From contig NZ_CP045994.1 of NCBI RefSeq assembly GCF_016899425.1, positions 496,001 through 560,000 of the forward strand: 64,000 nt of DNA. Direction: 5' to 3'. Made by a program: the position numbers and the translations under genes. The notes under the pieces were generated by a model that was not told the origin of the DNA, did no database searches, and saw only the letters and a list, made by a program, of their open reading frames with translations. Positions within the stretch are counted from its first letter, which is position 1. Each line of letters begins with the position of its first letter. Source of the stretch: Burkholderia sp. MS389 (GTDB lineage: Bacteria; Pseudomonadota; Gammaproteobacteria; Burkholderiales; Burkholderiaceae). Of this stretch, positions 52,740-63,451 are shown in pieces.

Positions 52740-54338
52740 GTGAAGAGTTCTATTCAACGGAACATCGGCCCGTTTGCATTGATGCTGACGGGGCTGGGTT
52801 CGATTATCGGCTCGGGTTGGCTGTTCGGTGCCTGGAAGGCCGCGAAGATCGCCGGTCCGGCGGCGATTTGCGCATGGATCATCGGCGCCGTCGTGATTCT
52901 CGCGATTGCGCTGACGTATGCGGAACTGGGGGCGATGTTCCCCGAATCGGGTGGCATGGTGCGTTACGCGCGCTACTCGCACGGTTCGCTGGTGGGCTTC
53001 ATCAGCGCATGGGCCAACTGGATCGCGATCGTATCCGTGATCCCGATCGAGGCCGAAGCATCGATCCAGTACATGAGCACGTGGCCGTATCCGTGGGCGC
53101 ACGCCCTGTTCGTGAACGGTGAATTACAGACGCTCGGGCTGCTGCTGTCGGCCGTGCTGGTCGTCGTCTACTTCATGCTGAACTACTGGGGCGTCAAGGC
53201 CTTCGCGCGGGCGAACACCGCGATCACGATCTTCAAGTTCCTGATCCCCGGCCTCACGATCCTCGGCCTGATGCTGTCGAGCTTCCATTCGGAGAACCTC
53301 GGCACCGCATCCAATGCCAGCTTTGCGCCGTACGGCTGGTCGGCCGTGCTGACCGCGGTCGCGACGAGCGGCATCGTGTTCGCGTTCAACGGCTTCCAGA
53401 GCCCGGTGAACCTGGCCGGTGAAGCGCGCAATCCGTCGCGCAGCGTGCCGTTCGCGGTGATCACGTCGATCCTGCTCGCACTCGTGATCTACGTGCTGCT
53501 GCAAATGGCGTATATCGGTTCGGTGAACCCGGCCGACGTCGCGAAGGGCTGGGAGCACTTCAACTTCTCGTCGCCGTTCGCGGAGCTCGCGATCGCGCTG
53601 AACCTGAACTGGCTCGCGATCCTGCTGTACGTCGACGCGTTCATCAGCCCGAGCGGCACCGGCACGACCTACATGGCGACGACCACCCGCATGATCTACG
53701 CGATGGAGCGCAACAACACGATGCCGAAGATGTTCGGCAACGTGCACCCGATCTACGGCGTGCCGCGCCAGGCGATGTGGTTCAACCTGCTCGTGTCGTT
53801 CATCTTCCTGTTCTTCTTCCGCGGCTGGAGCTCGCTCGCGGCGGTGATCTCGGTCGCGACGGTGATCTCGTACCTGACCGGCCCGATCAGCCTGATGGCG
53901 CTGCGCCGTTCGGCGACCGACATCGAGCGCCCGCTGTCGATTCCGCTGATGAAGCTGATCGCGCCGTTCGCGTTCGTATGCGCGTCGCTGATCCTGTACT
54001 GGGCGAAGTGGCCGCTGACGGGCGAAATCATCCTGCTGATGATCGTCGCGCTGCCGGTGTATTTCTACTTCCAGGCGAAGTCGGGCTGGACCGGCTGGGG
54101 CGCCGACCTGAAGGCCGCGTGGTGGCTGGTCGCATACTTGCCGACGATGGCCGTGCTGTCGCTGATTGGCAGCAAGGAGTTCGGCGGTCATGGCTACCTG
54201 CCGTATGGCTGGGACATGCTGATCGTCGCGGCGATTTCGCTGGTGTTCTACTTCTGGGGCGTGAATACCGGCTACCGGACCCAGTATCTCGACGAGCGCG
54301 AGTCGCACGACGAGATCCTCGAAGGGGTCGGTGTCTGA
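52740..54338 (+). CDS. APC-superfamily amino-acid permease
   Basis: The 532-residue protein starts at GTG 52740 with AGGAGAGG just upstream. About twelve membrane helices; the first carries the APC motif LGSIIGSGWLFG and the cytosolic loop has TTTRMIYAMERNNTMPKMF. These match the amino-acid/polyamine antiporter-permease group, near the aspartate/proton symporter branch. Substrate remains inferred. A terminator follows at 54.4 kb. Confidence 0.92.
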   Translation: MKSSIQRNIGPFALMLTGLGSIIGSGWLFGAWKAAKIAGPAAICAWIIGAVVILAIALTYAELGAMFPESGGMVRYARYSHGSLVGFISAWANWIAIVSVIPIEAEASIQYMSTWPYPWAHALFVNGELQTLGLLLSAVLVVVYFMLNYWGVKAFARANTAITIFKFLIPGLTILGLMLSSFHSENLGTASNASFAPYGWSAVLTAVATSGIVFAFNGFQSPVNLAGEARNPSRSVPFAVITSILLALVIYVLLQMAYIGSVNPADVAKGWEHFNFSSPFAELAIALNLNWLAILLYVDAFISPSGTGTTYMATTTRMIYAMERNNTMPKMFGNVHPIYGVPRQAMWFNLLVSFIFLFFFRGWSSLAAVISVATVISYLTGPISLMALRRSATDIERPLSIPLMKLIAPFAFVCASLILYWAKWPLTGEIILLMIVALPVYFYFQAKSGWTGWGADLKAAWWLVAYLPTMAVLSLIGSKEFGGHGYLPYGWDMLIVAAISLVFYFWGVNTGYRTQYLDERESHDEILEGVGV

Positions 54339-54381
54339 CGCGTGACCTGTCGCCGGATTCGGCGGCGACAGGATGCAGCGC

Positions 54382-54422
54382 AAAAAAGCCCGCCCGAGCG
54401 CGATGCTCGGGCGGGCTTTTTG
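54382..54422. terminator. Bidirectional intrinsic terminator
   Basis: A perfect 13-bp stem AGCCCGCCCGAGC / GCTCGGGCGGGCT (54387-54399, 54405-54417) with A run before and T run after; it ends the permease and the convergent dioxygenase gene. Confidence 0.93.
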
Positions 54423-54456
54423 CTGACTGGCTCGGCGGTTGCACCGCCGTCCGGGT

Positions 54457-55248
54457 TCAGGCGTCGGCGTTCGCGAACACGTAGTTCGTCATCGCAAGCA
54501 CGCGCTGGTACGTGCCGAGCGACTGGATGCCGAGCTGGTAGTCGTCATCCGCCGCGCCGAGCGCCGTGAAGACCGGCAGCAGGTGCTCGTCGGTCGGATG
54601 CATCAGCGCCGCGTGCGGCGCCTGCCGGCGATAGTCGAGCAGCGCATCGACGTCGCGCGCGGCGAGTTTCGCCTCGAACCAGTCGGTGAATTCGGCGACG
54701 CGCGGGTCCGCATCCTCGGGCGCCGCGCCGAAATCGGCGGCGCGCAGGTTGTGCGTGATCTGGCCCGAGCCGATCACCATCACGCCTTCGTCGCGCAGCG
54801 GCCGCAGCGCGCGGCCGAGCGCGAAGTGATGCGCGGCGTTCGCGCGCGGCTGGATCGACAGTTGCGCGACCGGCACGTCGGCTTCCGGAAACATCAGCAG
54901 CATCGGCACCCACGCGCCGTGATCGAGCCCGTGTTCGGTCGTCGCGGTCGCGATGCCGGCCGCGTTCAGCAGCGCGGCCGCGCGTTCGGCGACGTCCGGT
55001 GCGCCCGGCGCCGGATAGCGGATGTCGTACAGCGCCTGCGGGAAACCGTAGAAATCGTGGATCGTGTCCGGATGCGCGGCGACGCTCGCGACCGGCTGTT
55101 GCGTGCCCCAGTGCGCGGACAGCATCAGCACCGCGCGCGGGCGCGGCAACTCGGCGCCGAGGTGCGTGAACGCGCCGGACGGCAGCGCCGGGTCGATCGG
55201 CAGTGTCGGGGCGCCGTGGGACAGGTAGAGCGAAGGCAAGCGGTTCAT
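54457..55248 (-). CDS. DODA-type extradiol ring-cleavage dioxygenase (LigB/YgiD family)
   Basis: The ATG 55248 gives 263 residues. Metal-site histidines are visible in SLYLSHGAPT, LSAHWGTQ, EHGLDHGAWVPM and GSGQITHNLR. The family opens catechol rings such as 4,5-DOPA with non-haem iron or zinc. Natural substrate unknown. An ATG five codons upstream is possible. Confidence 0.92.
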   Translation of the reverse strand: MNRLPSLYLSHGAPTLPIDPALPSGAFTHLGAELPRPRAVLMLSAHWGTQQPVASVAAHPDTIHDFYGFPQALYDIRYPAPGAPDVAERAAALLNAAGIATATTEHGLDHGAWVPMLLMFPEADVPVAQLSIQPRANAAHHFALGRALRPLRDEGVMVIGSGQITHNLRAADFGAAPEDADPRVAEFTDWFEAKLAARDVDALLDYRRQAPHAALMHPTDEHLLPVFTALGAADDDYQLGIQSLGTYQRVLAMTNYVFANADA

Positions 55249-55447
55249 GGTGGTGACCTGCAAAAGGGGTTGCCTGTGACTATAAGCGCGTACCGTGCAT
55301 TGATAAATCGGCGACCGAGAATTTGATTGACGCTTGTTTGTTGATAATCGTGGCGACGACCGGCGCTCGAATGCGGATTCGCATCCGAAGGTGAGAAATC
55401 GATGGAGTTGCAGTGCGAATAGAAGGAGATCCGCGCAGAAGGATGAC

Positions 55448-56044
55448 TTACTGCGCGTGCCGGATGCCGGCCCACGGCGTCGTGAGCGGGGCGCTGAGCG
55501 CGAATAGGTCGAGCACGCGCGTGACGGTCTGGTCGACGAGTTCCTCGATCGTCTTCGGCATCGCGTAGAACGCGGGCAGCGGCGGGAAGACGATGCCGCC
55601 CATTTCGGTGACGGCGGTCATGTTGCGCAGATGCGCGAGGTTGAACGGCGTTTCGCGCACCATCAGCACGAGACGGCGGCGTTCCTTCAGCGTGACGTCG
55701 GCCGCGCGCGTGATCAGGTTGTCGGACAGCCCGTGCGCGACGCTCGCCAGCGTCTTCATCGAGCAGGGCGCGATCACCATGCCGTCGGTCGCGAACGAGC
55801 CCGACGCGATCGTCGCGCCGACGTCGCGCACCGAATGCACGACGTCCGCACGGCGTTCGACATCGGCCTTCGGCAGCTTCAGTTCATGCTGGATGTTGAG
55901 CCAGCCGGCGTTCGAGATCAGCAGATGCGTTTCGACGCCGCCGGCGGCGCGCAGCAGGTCGAGCAGCCGCACACCATAGATCGCGCCGGTGGCGCCGGTG
56001 ATCGCGACGATCAGCCGGCGTGGCGGCGCGCTGGGAGATGCCAT
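55448..56044 (-). CDS. ubiX: Flavin prenyltransferase UbiX
   Basis: The 198-residue protein has the UbiX/flavoprotein pattern: LIVAITGATGAIYGVRLLD, SGSFATDGMVIAPCSMKTLA, LTLKERRRLVL-like VTLKERRRLVLMVRETPF and MGGIVFPPLPAFY. It attaches a dimethylallyl group to FMN to make the cofactor for UbiD decarboxylases in ubiquinone synthesis. It is the last gene of the leftward hemA-prfA-prmC-grxD-ubiX run, 24 bp after grxD. Confidence 0.95.
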   Translation of the reverse strand: MASPSAPPRRLIVAITGATGAIYGVRLLDLLRAAGGVETHLLISNAGWLNIQHELKLPKADVERRADVVHSVRDVGATIASGSFATDGMVIAPCSMKTLASVAHGLSDNLITRAADVTLKERRRLVLMVRETPFNLAHLRNMTAVTEMGGIVFPPLPAFYAMPKTIEELVDQTVTRVLDLFALSAPLTTPWAGIRHAQ

Positions 56045-56068
56045 TGAAAAGGGGACGGGTGCCGCGTG

Positions 56069-56380
56069 TTAGGCGGCGGCGAACAGTTGCTGCAGTTCGC
56101 CCGACTGGTACATCTCCATCATGATGTCCGAGCCGCCGATGAATTCGCCCTTCACGTACAGCTGCGGGATGGTCGGCCAGTTCGAGAATGCCTTGATGCC
56201 CTGGCGGATTTCGTCGTCCTCGAGCACGTTGACCGTCTTGAACTGGTCGACGCCGCAGGCCTTCAGCACCTGCACGGCGCGGCCCGAGAAGCCGCACATC
56301 GGGAATTGCGCGTTGCCCTTCATGAAGAGCACGACCTGGTTTTCGTCGACGATTTGCTTGATACGTTGTTGGGTGTCCAT
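56069..56380 (-). CDS. grxD: Monothiol glutaredoxin, Grx4 type
   Basis: The 103-residue product has the monothiol active site CGFS (Cys29) within [14 protein letters not shown], and the GSH/Fe-S binding parts [16 protein letters not shown] and [19 protein letters not shown]. It carries and transfers [2Fe-2S] clusters in the cytoplasm. It lies in the conserved operon between prmC and ubiX. Confidence 0.97.
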   Translation of the reverse strand: MDTQQRIKQIVDENQVVLFMKGNAQFPMCGFSGRAVQVLKACGVDQFKTVNVLEDDEIRQGIKAFSNWPTIPQLYVKGEFIGGSDIMMEMYQSGELQQLFAAA

Positions 56381-56447
56381 GACTGACCTTGCGTTTGCGG
56401 GGCGTTAGATCGAAATGATAGCGGATTTCAACCGGGCGGGCCGGCCA

Positions 56448-57290
56448 TCAACCCGGCAGGCGGCCGCCGGTCGTGCGTTCGATGGCGGCGAGATCGGCGA
56501 GCGATTCGACCGCGACGAAGCCGTGCGACGCCAGGATCGCGCGGACGGCTTCGGCCTGGTCGTAGCCGTGCTCGATCCAGAGCGTGCCGCCCGGTTTCAG
56601 ATGTGCGCCGGCGCCCGCGACGATCGTGCGGATCGCGCTGAGGCCGTCGGCATCGTCGGTGAGCGCGCCGCGCGGCTCGAAACGCAGGTCGCCTTGCGCG
56701 AGGTGCGGGTCGTGCTGCGCGATGTACGGCGGGTTGCTGACGATCGTATCGAACGCGAGCGCGGGATCGAGCGCCGCGTACCAGTCGCTCTGCAGCCAGT
56801 GCAGCGGGCCGCCGGGGCGCCGCGCGTCGAGCAGTTTGTCGGCGTTGCGTTGCGCGACCGCGAGCGCGGCCGGCGAACGGTCGAGCGCCCAGACGCGCGC
56901 ATCGGGACGCTCGGCCGCGATCGACACGGCGATCGCGCCGCTGCCGGTGCCGAGGTCGAGCACGGCGGCATGCGGCAGCCCGCCGATCGCGTCGAGCGTG
57001 GCTTCGACGAGCAGCTCGGTTTCGGGGCGCGGGATCAGCACGTCGGGCGTCACGTCGAACGGGCGGCCGAAGAACTCGCGCATCCCGACCAGTTGCGCGA
57101 CGGGCTCGCCGGCGACGCGGCGTGCTTCCAGTGCGCGGAAGCGTTCGACCGCGGCGTCGTCGAGCGGCGCGTCGCCGCGCGTGATCAGCTGCGTGCGGGT
57201 CCAGCCGAGCGCATGCGCGAGCAGCACGCGCGCATCGACCGGATCGAGCGGCGATGCGCGTAGCAGCGCGTCGGCGGTGGTGTCGGACAT
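56448..57290 (-). CDS. prmC: Release factor glutamine methyltransferase PrmC (HemK)
   Basis: The 280-residue protein has an N-terminal helical domain, motif I VLDLGTGSGAIAVSI, and the catalytic NPPYIAQHDPHL. It methylates the Gln of the GGQ motif of release factors RF1 and RF2. The gene for its substrate, prfA, is directly upstream (7 bp). The operon link is a known conserved pairing. Confidence 0.97.
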   Translation of the reverse strand: MSDTTADALLRASPLDPVDARVLLAHALGWTRTQLITRGDAPLDDAAVERFRALEARRVAGEPVAQLVGMREFFGRPFDVTPDVLIPRPETELLVEATLDAIGGLPHAAVLDLGTGSGAIAVSIAAERPDARVWALDRSPAALAVAQRNADKLLDARRPGGPLHWLQSDWYAALDPALAFDTIVSNPPYIAQHDPHLAQGDLRFEPRGALTDDADGLSAIRTIVAGAGAHLKPGGTLWIEHGYDQAEAVRAILASHGFVAVESLADLAAIERTTGGRLPG

Positions 57291-57297
57291 CGCGGCC

Positions 57298-58380
57298 TCA
57301 GTCGGCTTCGCCGAGCGACGCGAGCAACTCGGCCTGATGCTCGGTGACGAGCGCGCCGATCAGTTCGTCGAGATCGCCGTCCATGATCGCCTCGAGCCGG
57401 TACAGCGTCAGGTTGATCCGGTGGTCGGTCATCCGTCCCTGCGGGAAGTTGTACGTGCGGATGCGCTCCGAGCGGTCGCCGGAGCCGATCAGGCTCTTGC
57501 GCGTCGCGGCTTCCTTCGCATGCTGCTCGTGATACTGCTTGTCCTTGATGCGCGCGGCGAGCACCTTCAGCGCGCGATCCTTGTTCTTGTGCTGCGAGCG
57601 GTCGTCCTGGCATTCGACGACGATCCCGGTCGGGATGTGCGTGACGCGCACCGCCGAATCGGTCTTGTTGATGTGCTGGCCGCCCGCGCCGGACGCGCGG
57701 AACGTGTCGATGCGCAGGTCGGCCGGATTGATCTCGACCTCGCCGATTTCGTCCGCTTCCGGCATCACGGCGACCGTGCACGCGGACGTATGGATGCGCC
57801 CTTGCGTCTCGGTGGCCGGCACGCGCTGCACGCGATGGCCGCCCGATTCGAACTTCAGGCGCGAATACGCGCCCTGGCCCGCGATCCGCACGATCACTTC
57901 CTTGTAGCCGCCGAGATCCGACGCGCTCTCCGACATCATTTCGACCTGCCAGCGCTGGCGTTCCGCGAAGCGCAGGTACATGCGCAGCAGGTCGCCCGCG
58001 AACAGCGCCGATTCGTCGCCACCCGTGCCCGCGCGGATTTCGAGGAAGATGTTGCGGTCGTCATTCGGATCCTTCGGCAGCAGCATCTTCTGCAGCTCGG
58101 TCTCGAGGCGCGCCATGCCTTCGCGCGCGCTGCGGATCTCGTCTTCCGCGAAATCGCGCATCGACGGATCGGCGAGCAGCTCCTGCGCGGCCGCCTCGTC
58201 GCTGCGCGATTGGCGCCATAACGCGTATTGCTCGACGACCGGGCCGAGTTCCGCATGTTCGCGTGTCAGCTTGCGGTACTGGTCGAGGTCGGCCGTGACG
58301 TTTTCGCGGCTCAGCAGGTCGTTCAGTTCGGCCAGCCGTGTGGACAGCTGGTCGAGCTTGCGTTGCATGCTCGTCTTCAT
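57298..58380 (-). CDS. prfA: Peptide chain release factor 1
   Basis: The 360-residue protein of normal length has the GGQ motif in [17 protein letters not shown] and an anticodon-like PxT-type region ([19 protein letters not shown]). It recognises UAA and UAG stop codons and releases the peptide on the ribosome. It stands between hemA and prmC. Confidence 0.98.
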   Translation of the reverse strand: MKTSMQRKLDQLSTRLAELNDLLSRENVTADLDQYRKLTREHAELGPVVEQYALWRQSRSDEAAAQELLADPSMRDFAEDEIRSAREGMARLETELQKMLLPKDPNDDRNIFLEIRAGTGGDESALFAGDLLRMYLRFAERQRWQVEMMSESASDLGGYKEVIVRIAGQGAYSRLKFESGGHRVQRVPATETQGRIHTSACTVAVMPEADEIGEVEINPADLRIDTFRASGAGGQHINKTDSAVRVTHIPTGIVVECQDDRSQHKNKDRALKVLAARIKDKQYHEQHAKEAATRKSLIGSGDRSERIRTYNFPQGRMTDHRINLTLYRLEAIMDGDLDELIGALVTEHQAELLASLGEAD

Positions 58381-58473
58381 GGTGTGGAGCGGCGCTCCCG
58401 GGCAAGGGGTATTCGGAAAGGATAGGCCGGCGGCAGGACAACGACCGGCCGGCGGCAGGGCGACCGGGCGGCG

Positions 58474-59787
<1,314 letters not shown>

Positions 59788-59798
59788 TTAGCCCCATA

Positions 59799-60563
59799 TT
59801 ATAGCGTTTCAGTGATTTCCTCACTGGCTGCATACCGGGCATCGGCGTGGCGGGGCCGCGAATTTGGGGGTTCGATCGGCACGCGGTCGAGCTGATAGCC
59901 GAAGCCATAGAGCGGCAACAGCCGGTAGCCGCGCTCCGGAAGCAGCTGCAATTTGCTGCGCAGCCGGGACGCGTGCGTGTCGAGCGTGCGCGACTTCATG
60001 TCGCGGCGGCGGCCCCATACCGTTTCGAGGATATGGGCGCGCGACACGGGCCGCGACACGTTCGTGAGCAGCAACTGCGCGAAACGGAACTCCTTCGGCG
60101 TGAGTGAAACGATTGCGTCGCCGAAACGCACGAGGCAATGCGTGGTGTCGAATGCGTATTCGCCATACGTTTCGCGCGAGCGGGCGGGTGCGCGCCGTAC
60201 GCCCGCGCGCCGGCTTAGCGCGTTGACGCGCGCGAGAAACTCGGGCCCGCTCACGGGGCGCACGAGGCAATCGTCGGCGCCCGCGTGCAGGCACGAGACG
60301 ATTTCGCTTTCGCGCGCCGACTGCATCATGGCAATGGCCGGCAGCCCGGGCAGGACCGCCTGCGCGCGCGGAATGACTTCCTGCGCCGGCTGGTCGCCGG
60401 CCCAGTGGCCGGTGACCAGCATGTCGCAGGTGTTGTCGGCGGCGAGCCATTCGAAGAATGCGGTGCTGGACGGAAACGCATGGCACACATGACCGCCCGC
60501 GAAGAGCAGGCGGTTCAGGAGTGCGCTATGACGCGACTCCGGATCGATCAGAGCGATTCGCAT
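59799..60563 (-). CDS. OmpR-family DNA-binding response regulator with degenerate receiver
   Basis: ATG 60563 gives 254 residues. The C-terminal winged helix is typical (LTPKEFRFAQLLLTNVSRPV, TVWGRRRDMKSRTLDTHASR). The receiver shows AGADDCLVRPVS, but the phosphoacceptor Asp position is Gly52 (CDMLVTGHW in place of xDLVLLD) and the conserved Lys is Arg102. The protein is therefore unlikely to be switched by ordinary phosphorylation. No histidine kinase gene is adjacent. Regulon unknown. Confidence 0.9.
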   Translation of the reverse strand: MRIALIDPESRHSALLNRLLFAGGHVCHAFPSSTAFFEWLAADNTCDMLVTGHWAGDQPAQEVIPRAQAVLPGLPAIAMMQSARESEIVSCLHAGADDCLVRPVSGPEFLARVNALSRRAGVRRAPARSRETYGEYAFDTTHCLVRFGDAIVSLTPKEFRFAQLLLTNVSRPVSRAHILETVWGRRRDMKSRTLDTHASRLRSKLQLLPERGYRLLPLYGFGYQLDRVPIEPPNSRPRHADARYAASEEITETL

Positions 60564-60734
60564 GACGATTTCTTCAATACGGCAGCCGGTGTGCGCTTGC
60601 CATAACGTCGAGTCGGCCCCTACACTCGAACGTTCGCGGCGCCCGGCTGGTCTCGGGTTCGATGGATGAATCGATGCTAGCCGCTGGCAACGTTCACGCC
60701 TATGGGACGAATCTGAATTTATAGAAGGCGTTGA

Positions 60735-60989
60735 ATGAACTGGTTTGGAATCCTTGTCCTGGGAGCGGCCGTCGGGCTGTTCGGCCGCTGGCTGCATCCG
60801 ATGCGGCGCACGCGTCGGCCGGCGTGGTGGATCGCGGTGCTCGTCGGCATCGTGGGCGCGGCCGCCGCCCGCATGGTCGGCAATCTCTCGGGACTGTTTT
60901 ACGATGGCGAGACGCTCGAATGGCCGGTCTGCACCGGCGTCGCGTTCCTCGCCGTAGCCGTGACGGTCGCGCTGTCGGCCCGTCGCTGA
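60735..60989 (+). CDS. Small membrane protein, GlsB/YeaQ/YmgE-like
   Basis: The 84-residue product has three hydrophobic helices (WFGILVLGAAVGLFGRWL, WWIAVLVGIVGAAAARM, CTGVAFLAVAVTVALSA). The Gly-rich pattern G-x-x-G-A-A fits the transglycosylase-associated small membrane family, though the match is loose. The ATG has an AGAAGG ribosome site. It ends 18 bp before the aminopeptidase gene, so the two may be one transcript. Confidence 0.7.
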   Translation: MNWFGILVLGAAVGLFGRWLHPMRRTRRPAWWIAVLVGIVGAAAARMVGNLSGLFYDGETLEWPVCTGVAFLAVAVTVALSARR

Positions 60990-61007
60990 ATGCTCTCAGG
61001 TGAAATC

Positions 61008-62822
61008 ATGAATGCCCGTCTCCCCGAAGTCTCGCCGGTGCCGGCCCGTCTCGCGCTGCTGCGTGACGCGATGGCCCGCGAGAACCTGGCCGCCTATCTC
61101 GTGCCGTCCGCCGATCCCCATCTGTCCGAATACCTGCCGGAACGCTGGCAGGCGCGCCGCTGGCTGTCGGGTTTCACGGGCTCGGTCGGCACGCTGGTCG
61201 TGACCGCGGAGTTCGCGGGGTTGTGGGTCGACAGCCGCTACTGGGTGCAGGCCGACGCCGAGCTGGCGGGCACGGGCGTGCAACTGATGAAGATGACGGG
61301 CGGGCAGCAGAGCGCACCGCACGTCGACTGGCTCGCGCAGAACGTGGCGACCGGCGCGACGGTCGGCGTCGACGGCGCCGTGCTCGGCGTCGCGGCCGCG
61401 CGCGGGCTGACGGCCGCGCTGAGCGCGCGCGGCATTGCGCTGCGCACCGACGTCGACCTGCTCGACGCGATCTGGCCGGAGCGGCCGGGGCTGCCCGCCG
61501 ACGCGGTGTTCGAGCACGTGGCGCCGCAGGCCGACACGACGCGCGCGAGCAAGCTGGCCGACGTGCGCCGCGCGATGCACGCGCAGGGCGCGCAATGGCA
61601 CTTCGTGTCGACGCTCGACGATCTCGCGTGGCTGTTCAACCTGCGCGGCGCCGACGTCAACTTCAATCCGGTGTTCGTTGCGCACGCATTGATCGGCGCC
61701 GATCGCGCGACGCTGTTCGTCGCCGACGGCAAGGTGCCGCCGGCGCTGGCCGCGTCGCTCGCGCGGGATGGCGTCGACGTCCGCGCGTACGACGCCGCGC
61801 GTGCGTCGCTCGCGGCGCTGCCCGACGGCGCGACGCTGCTGATCGACCCGCGCCGCGTGACGTTCGGCACGCTCGAGGCCGTGCCGGCCGGCGTGAAGCT
61901 CGTCGAGGCCGTGAATCCGTCGACGTTCGCGAAATCGCGCAAGACGTCCGCGGAGATCGAGCACGTGCGCGTGACGATGGAGCACGACGGCGCCGCGCTC
62001 GCGGAGTTCTTCGCGTGGTTCGAACAGGCCGTCAATCGCGAGACGATCACCGAGCTGACGATCGAGGAAAAGCTCACGGCCGCGCGCGCCCGGCGCCCCG
62101 GCTACGTGTCGGCGAGCTTCGCGACGATCGCCGGCTTCAACGCGAACGGCGCGATGCCGCACTACCACGCGACGCGCGAGTCGCACGCGACGATCGTCGG
62201 CGACGGCCTGCTGCTGATCGATTCGGGCGGCCAATACATGACGGGCACGACCGACATCACGCGCGTCGTGCCGGTCGGCACCGTCAGCGACCTGCAGCGG
62301 CGCGATTTCACGATCGTGCTGAAGTCGATGATGGCGCTGTCGCGCGCCCGCTTCCCGCGCGGCATCCGCTCGCCGATGCTCGACGCGATCGCCCGTGCGC
62401 CGATGTGGGCGGCCGGGCTCGACTACGGCCACGGCACCGGGCATGGCGTCGGTTACTTCCTGAACGTGCACGAAGGCCCGCAGGTCATCTCGCACTACGC
62501 GCCGGCCGAGCCGTACACGGCGATGGAAGAGGGGATGATCACGTCGATCGAGCCGGGCGTGTACCGTCCGGGCCAGTGGGGCATCCGGATCGAGAACCTG
62601 GTCGTGAACCGGGCGGCCGGGAAGACGGAGTTCGGCGATTTCCTCGCGTTCGAGACGCTGACGCTGTGCCCGATCGACACGCGCTGCGTGCTGATCGAGA
62701 TGCTGCACGACGAAGAGCGCGCGTGGCTGAACACGTATCACGCGACGGTGCGCGAGCGTGTCGGCCGGCACCTGGGCGGCGACGCGAAGGCGTGGCTCGA
62801 CGCGCGCACGCAGCCGATCTGA
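61008..62822 (+). CDS. Aminopeptidase P-type M24B metallopeptidase
   Basis: ATG 61008 (AGGTGA site) gives 604 residues. Two N-terminal creatinase-like domains (LAAYLVPSADPHLSEYLPER, GFTGSVGTLVVT) precede the pita-bread catalytic domain with metal ligands in LLLIDSGGQYMTGTTDITR, GTGHGVGYFLNVHEG, MITSIEPGVYRPGQWG and GIRIENLVV. The length and the SADPHLSEY start match the large cytosolic aminopeptidase P form. It removes N-terminal residues before proline. Confidence 0.95.
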   Translation: MNARLPEVSPVPARLALLRDAMARENLAAYLVPSADPHLSEYLPERWQARRWLSGFTGSVGTLVVTAEFAGLWVDSRYWVQADAELAGTGVQLMKMTGGQQSAPHVDWLAQNVATGATVGVDGAVLGVAAARGLTAALSARGIALRTDVDLLDAIWPERPGLPADAVFEHVAPQADTTRASKLADVRRAMHAQGAQWHFVSTLDDLAWLFNLRGADVNFNPVFVAHALIGADRATLFVADGKVPPALAASLARDGVDVRAYDAARASLAALPDGATLLIDPRRVTFGTLEAVPAGVKLVEAVNPSTFAKSRKTSAEIEHVRVTMEHDGAALAEFFAWFEQAVNRETITELTIEEKLTAARARRPGYVSASFATIAGFNANGAMPHYHATRESHATIVGDGLLLIDSGGQYMTGTTDITRVVPVGTVSDLQRRDFTIVLKSMMALSRARFPRGIRSPMLDAIARAPMWAAGLDYGHGTGHGVGYFLNVHEGPQVISHYAPAEPYTAMEEGMITSIEPGVYRPGQWGIRIENLVVNRAAGKTEFGDFLAFETLTLCPIDTRCVLIEMLHDEERAWLNTYHATVRERVGRHLGGDAKAWLDARTQPI

Positions 62823-62899
62823 TGCAACGCGCGGCAACGGCCGGATGGCGATTCGGTCAAGATCGAACGACGGCCGGACGATAACAGCGAGGGCAAGCA

Positions 62900-63451
62900 A
62901 TGGCGGATACGGCGGTGATCGTGGTCGACATGCAGCGCGGGCTGGTGGAGCGGGCGCGGCCCGCGTGCCGGCTCGACGACGTGGTGTCGGGCATCAACCG
63001 GTTGACGGCGGCGGCGCGCGCGGCGAACGCGCCGGTGTGCTTCGTGCAGCACGACGGCGACGCGGACGACGACGTCGTGCCCGGCACGCCGGGCTGGGAA
63101 CTGCATGAGGGGCTGGTCGTCGGCCGCGACGACTGGCGCGTGCGCAAGCAGGCGAGCGACGCGTTCCACGACACGCCGCTGGCGGCGCAGCTCGATCGCC
63201 ACGGCATCCGTTCGGTACTGATCTGCGGCTATGCGACCGAGTTCTGCGTCGATTCGGCCGCGCGCCGTGCCGCGCTGCTCGGCTATCGGACGACCGTCGT
63301 GTCCGACCTGCACACGACGAACGAGCGCGCGCACCTGTCGGCGGCGCAGATCGTCGCGCACCATCAGTTCATCTGGAGCAACAATTCGCTGTCGGGCAAC
63401 GCGGTGACGCCGCGTCCGCTCGCGGACGTGCTCGCCACGGAGTTCGCATGA
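62900..63451 (+). CDS. Isochorismatase-like cysteine hydrolase
   Basis: The 183-residue protein starts MADTAVIVVDMQRGLVE with the catalytic Asp (VVDMQ). The catalytic lysine is in WRVRKQASDAF, and the nucleophilic cysteine in GYATEFCVDSAARRA. The family cleaves amide or ether bonds; nicotinamidase-like enzymes are members, but this substrate is unknown. It overlaps the HAD gene by 4 bp (ATGA), so both are co-translated. Confidence 0.92.
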   Translation: MADTAVIVVDMQRGLVERARPACRLDDVVSGINRLTAAARAANAPVCFVQHDGDADDDVVPGTPGWELHEGLVVGRDDWRVRKQASDAFHDTPLAAQLDRHGIRSVLICGYATEFCVDSAARRAALLGYRTTVVSDLHTTNERAHLSAAQIVAHHQFIWSNNSLSGNAVTPRPLADVLATEFA

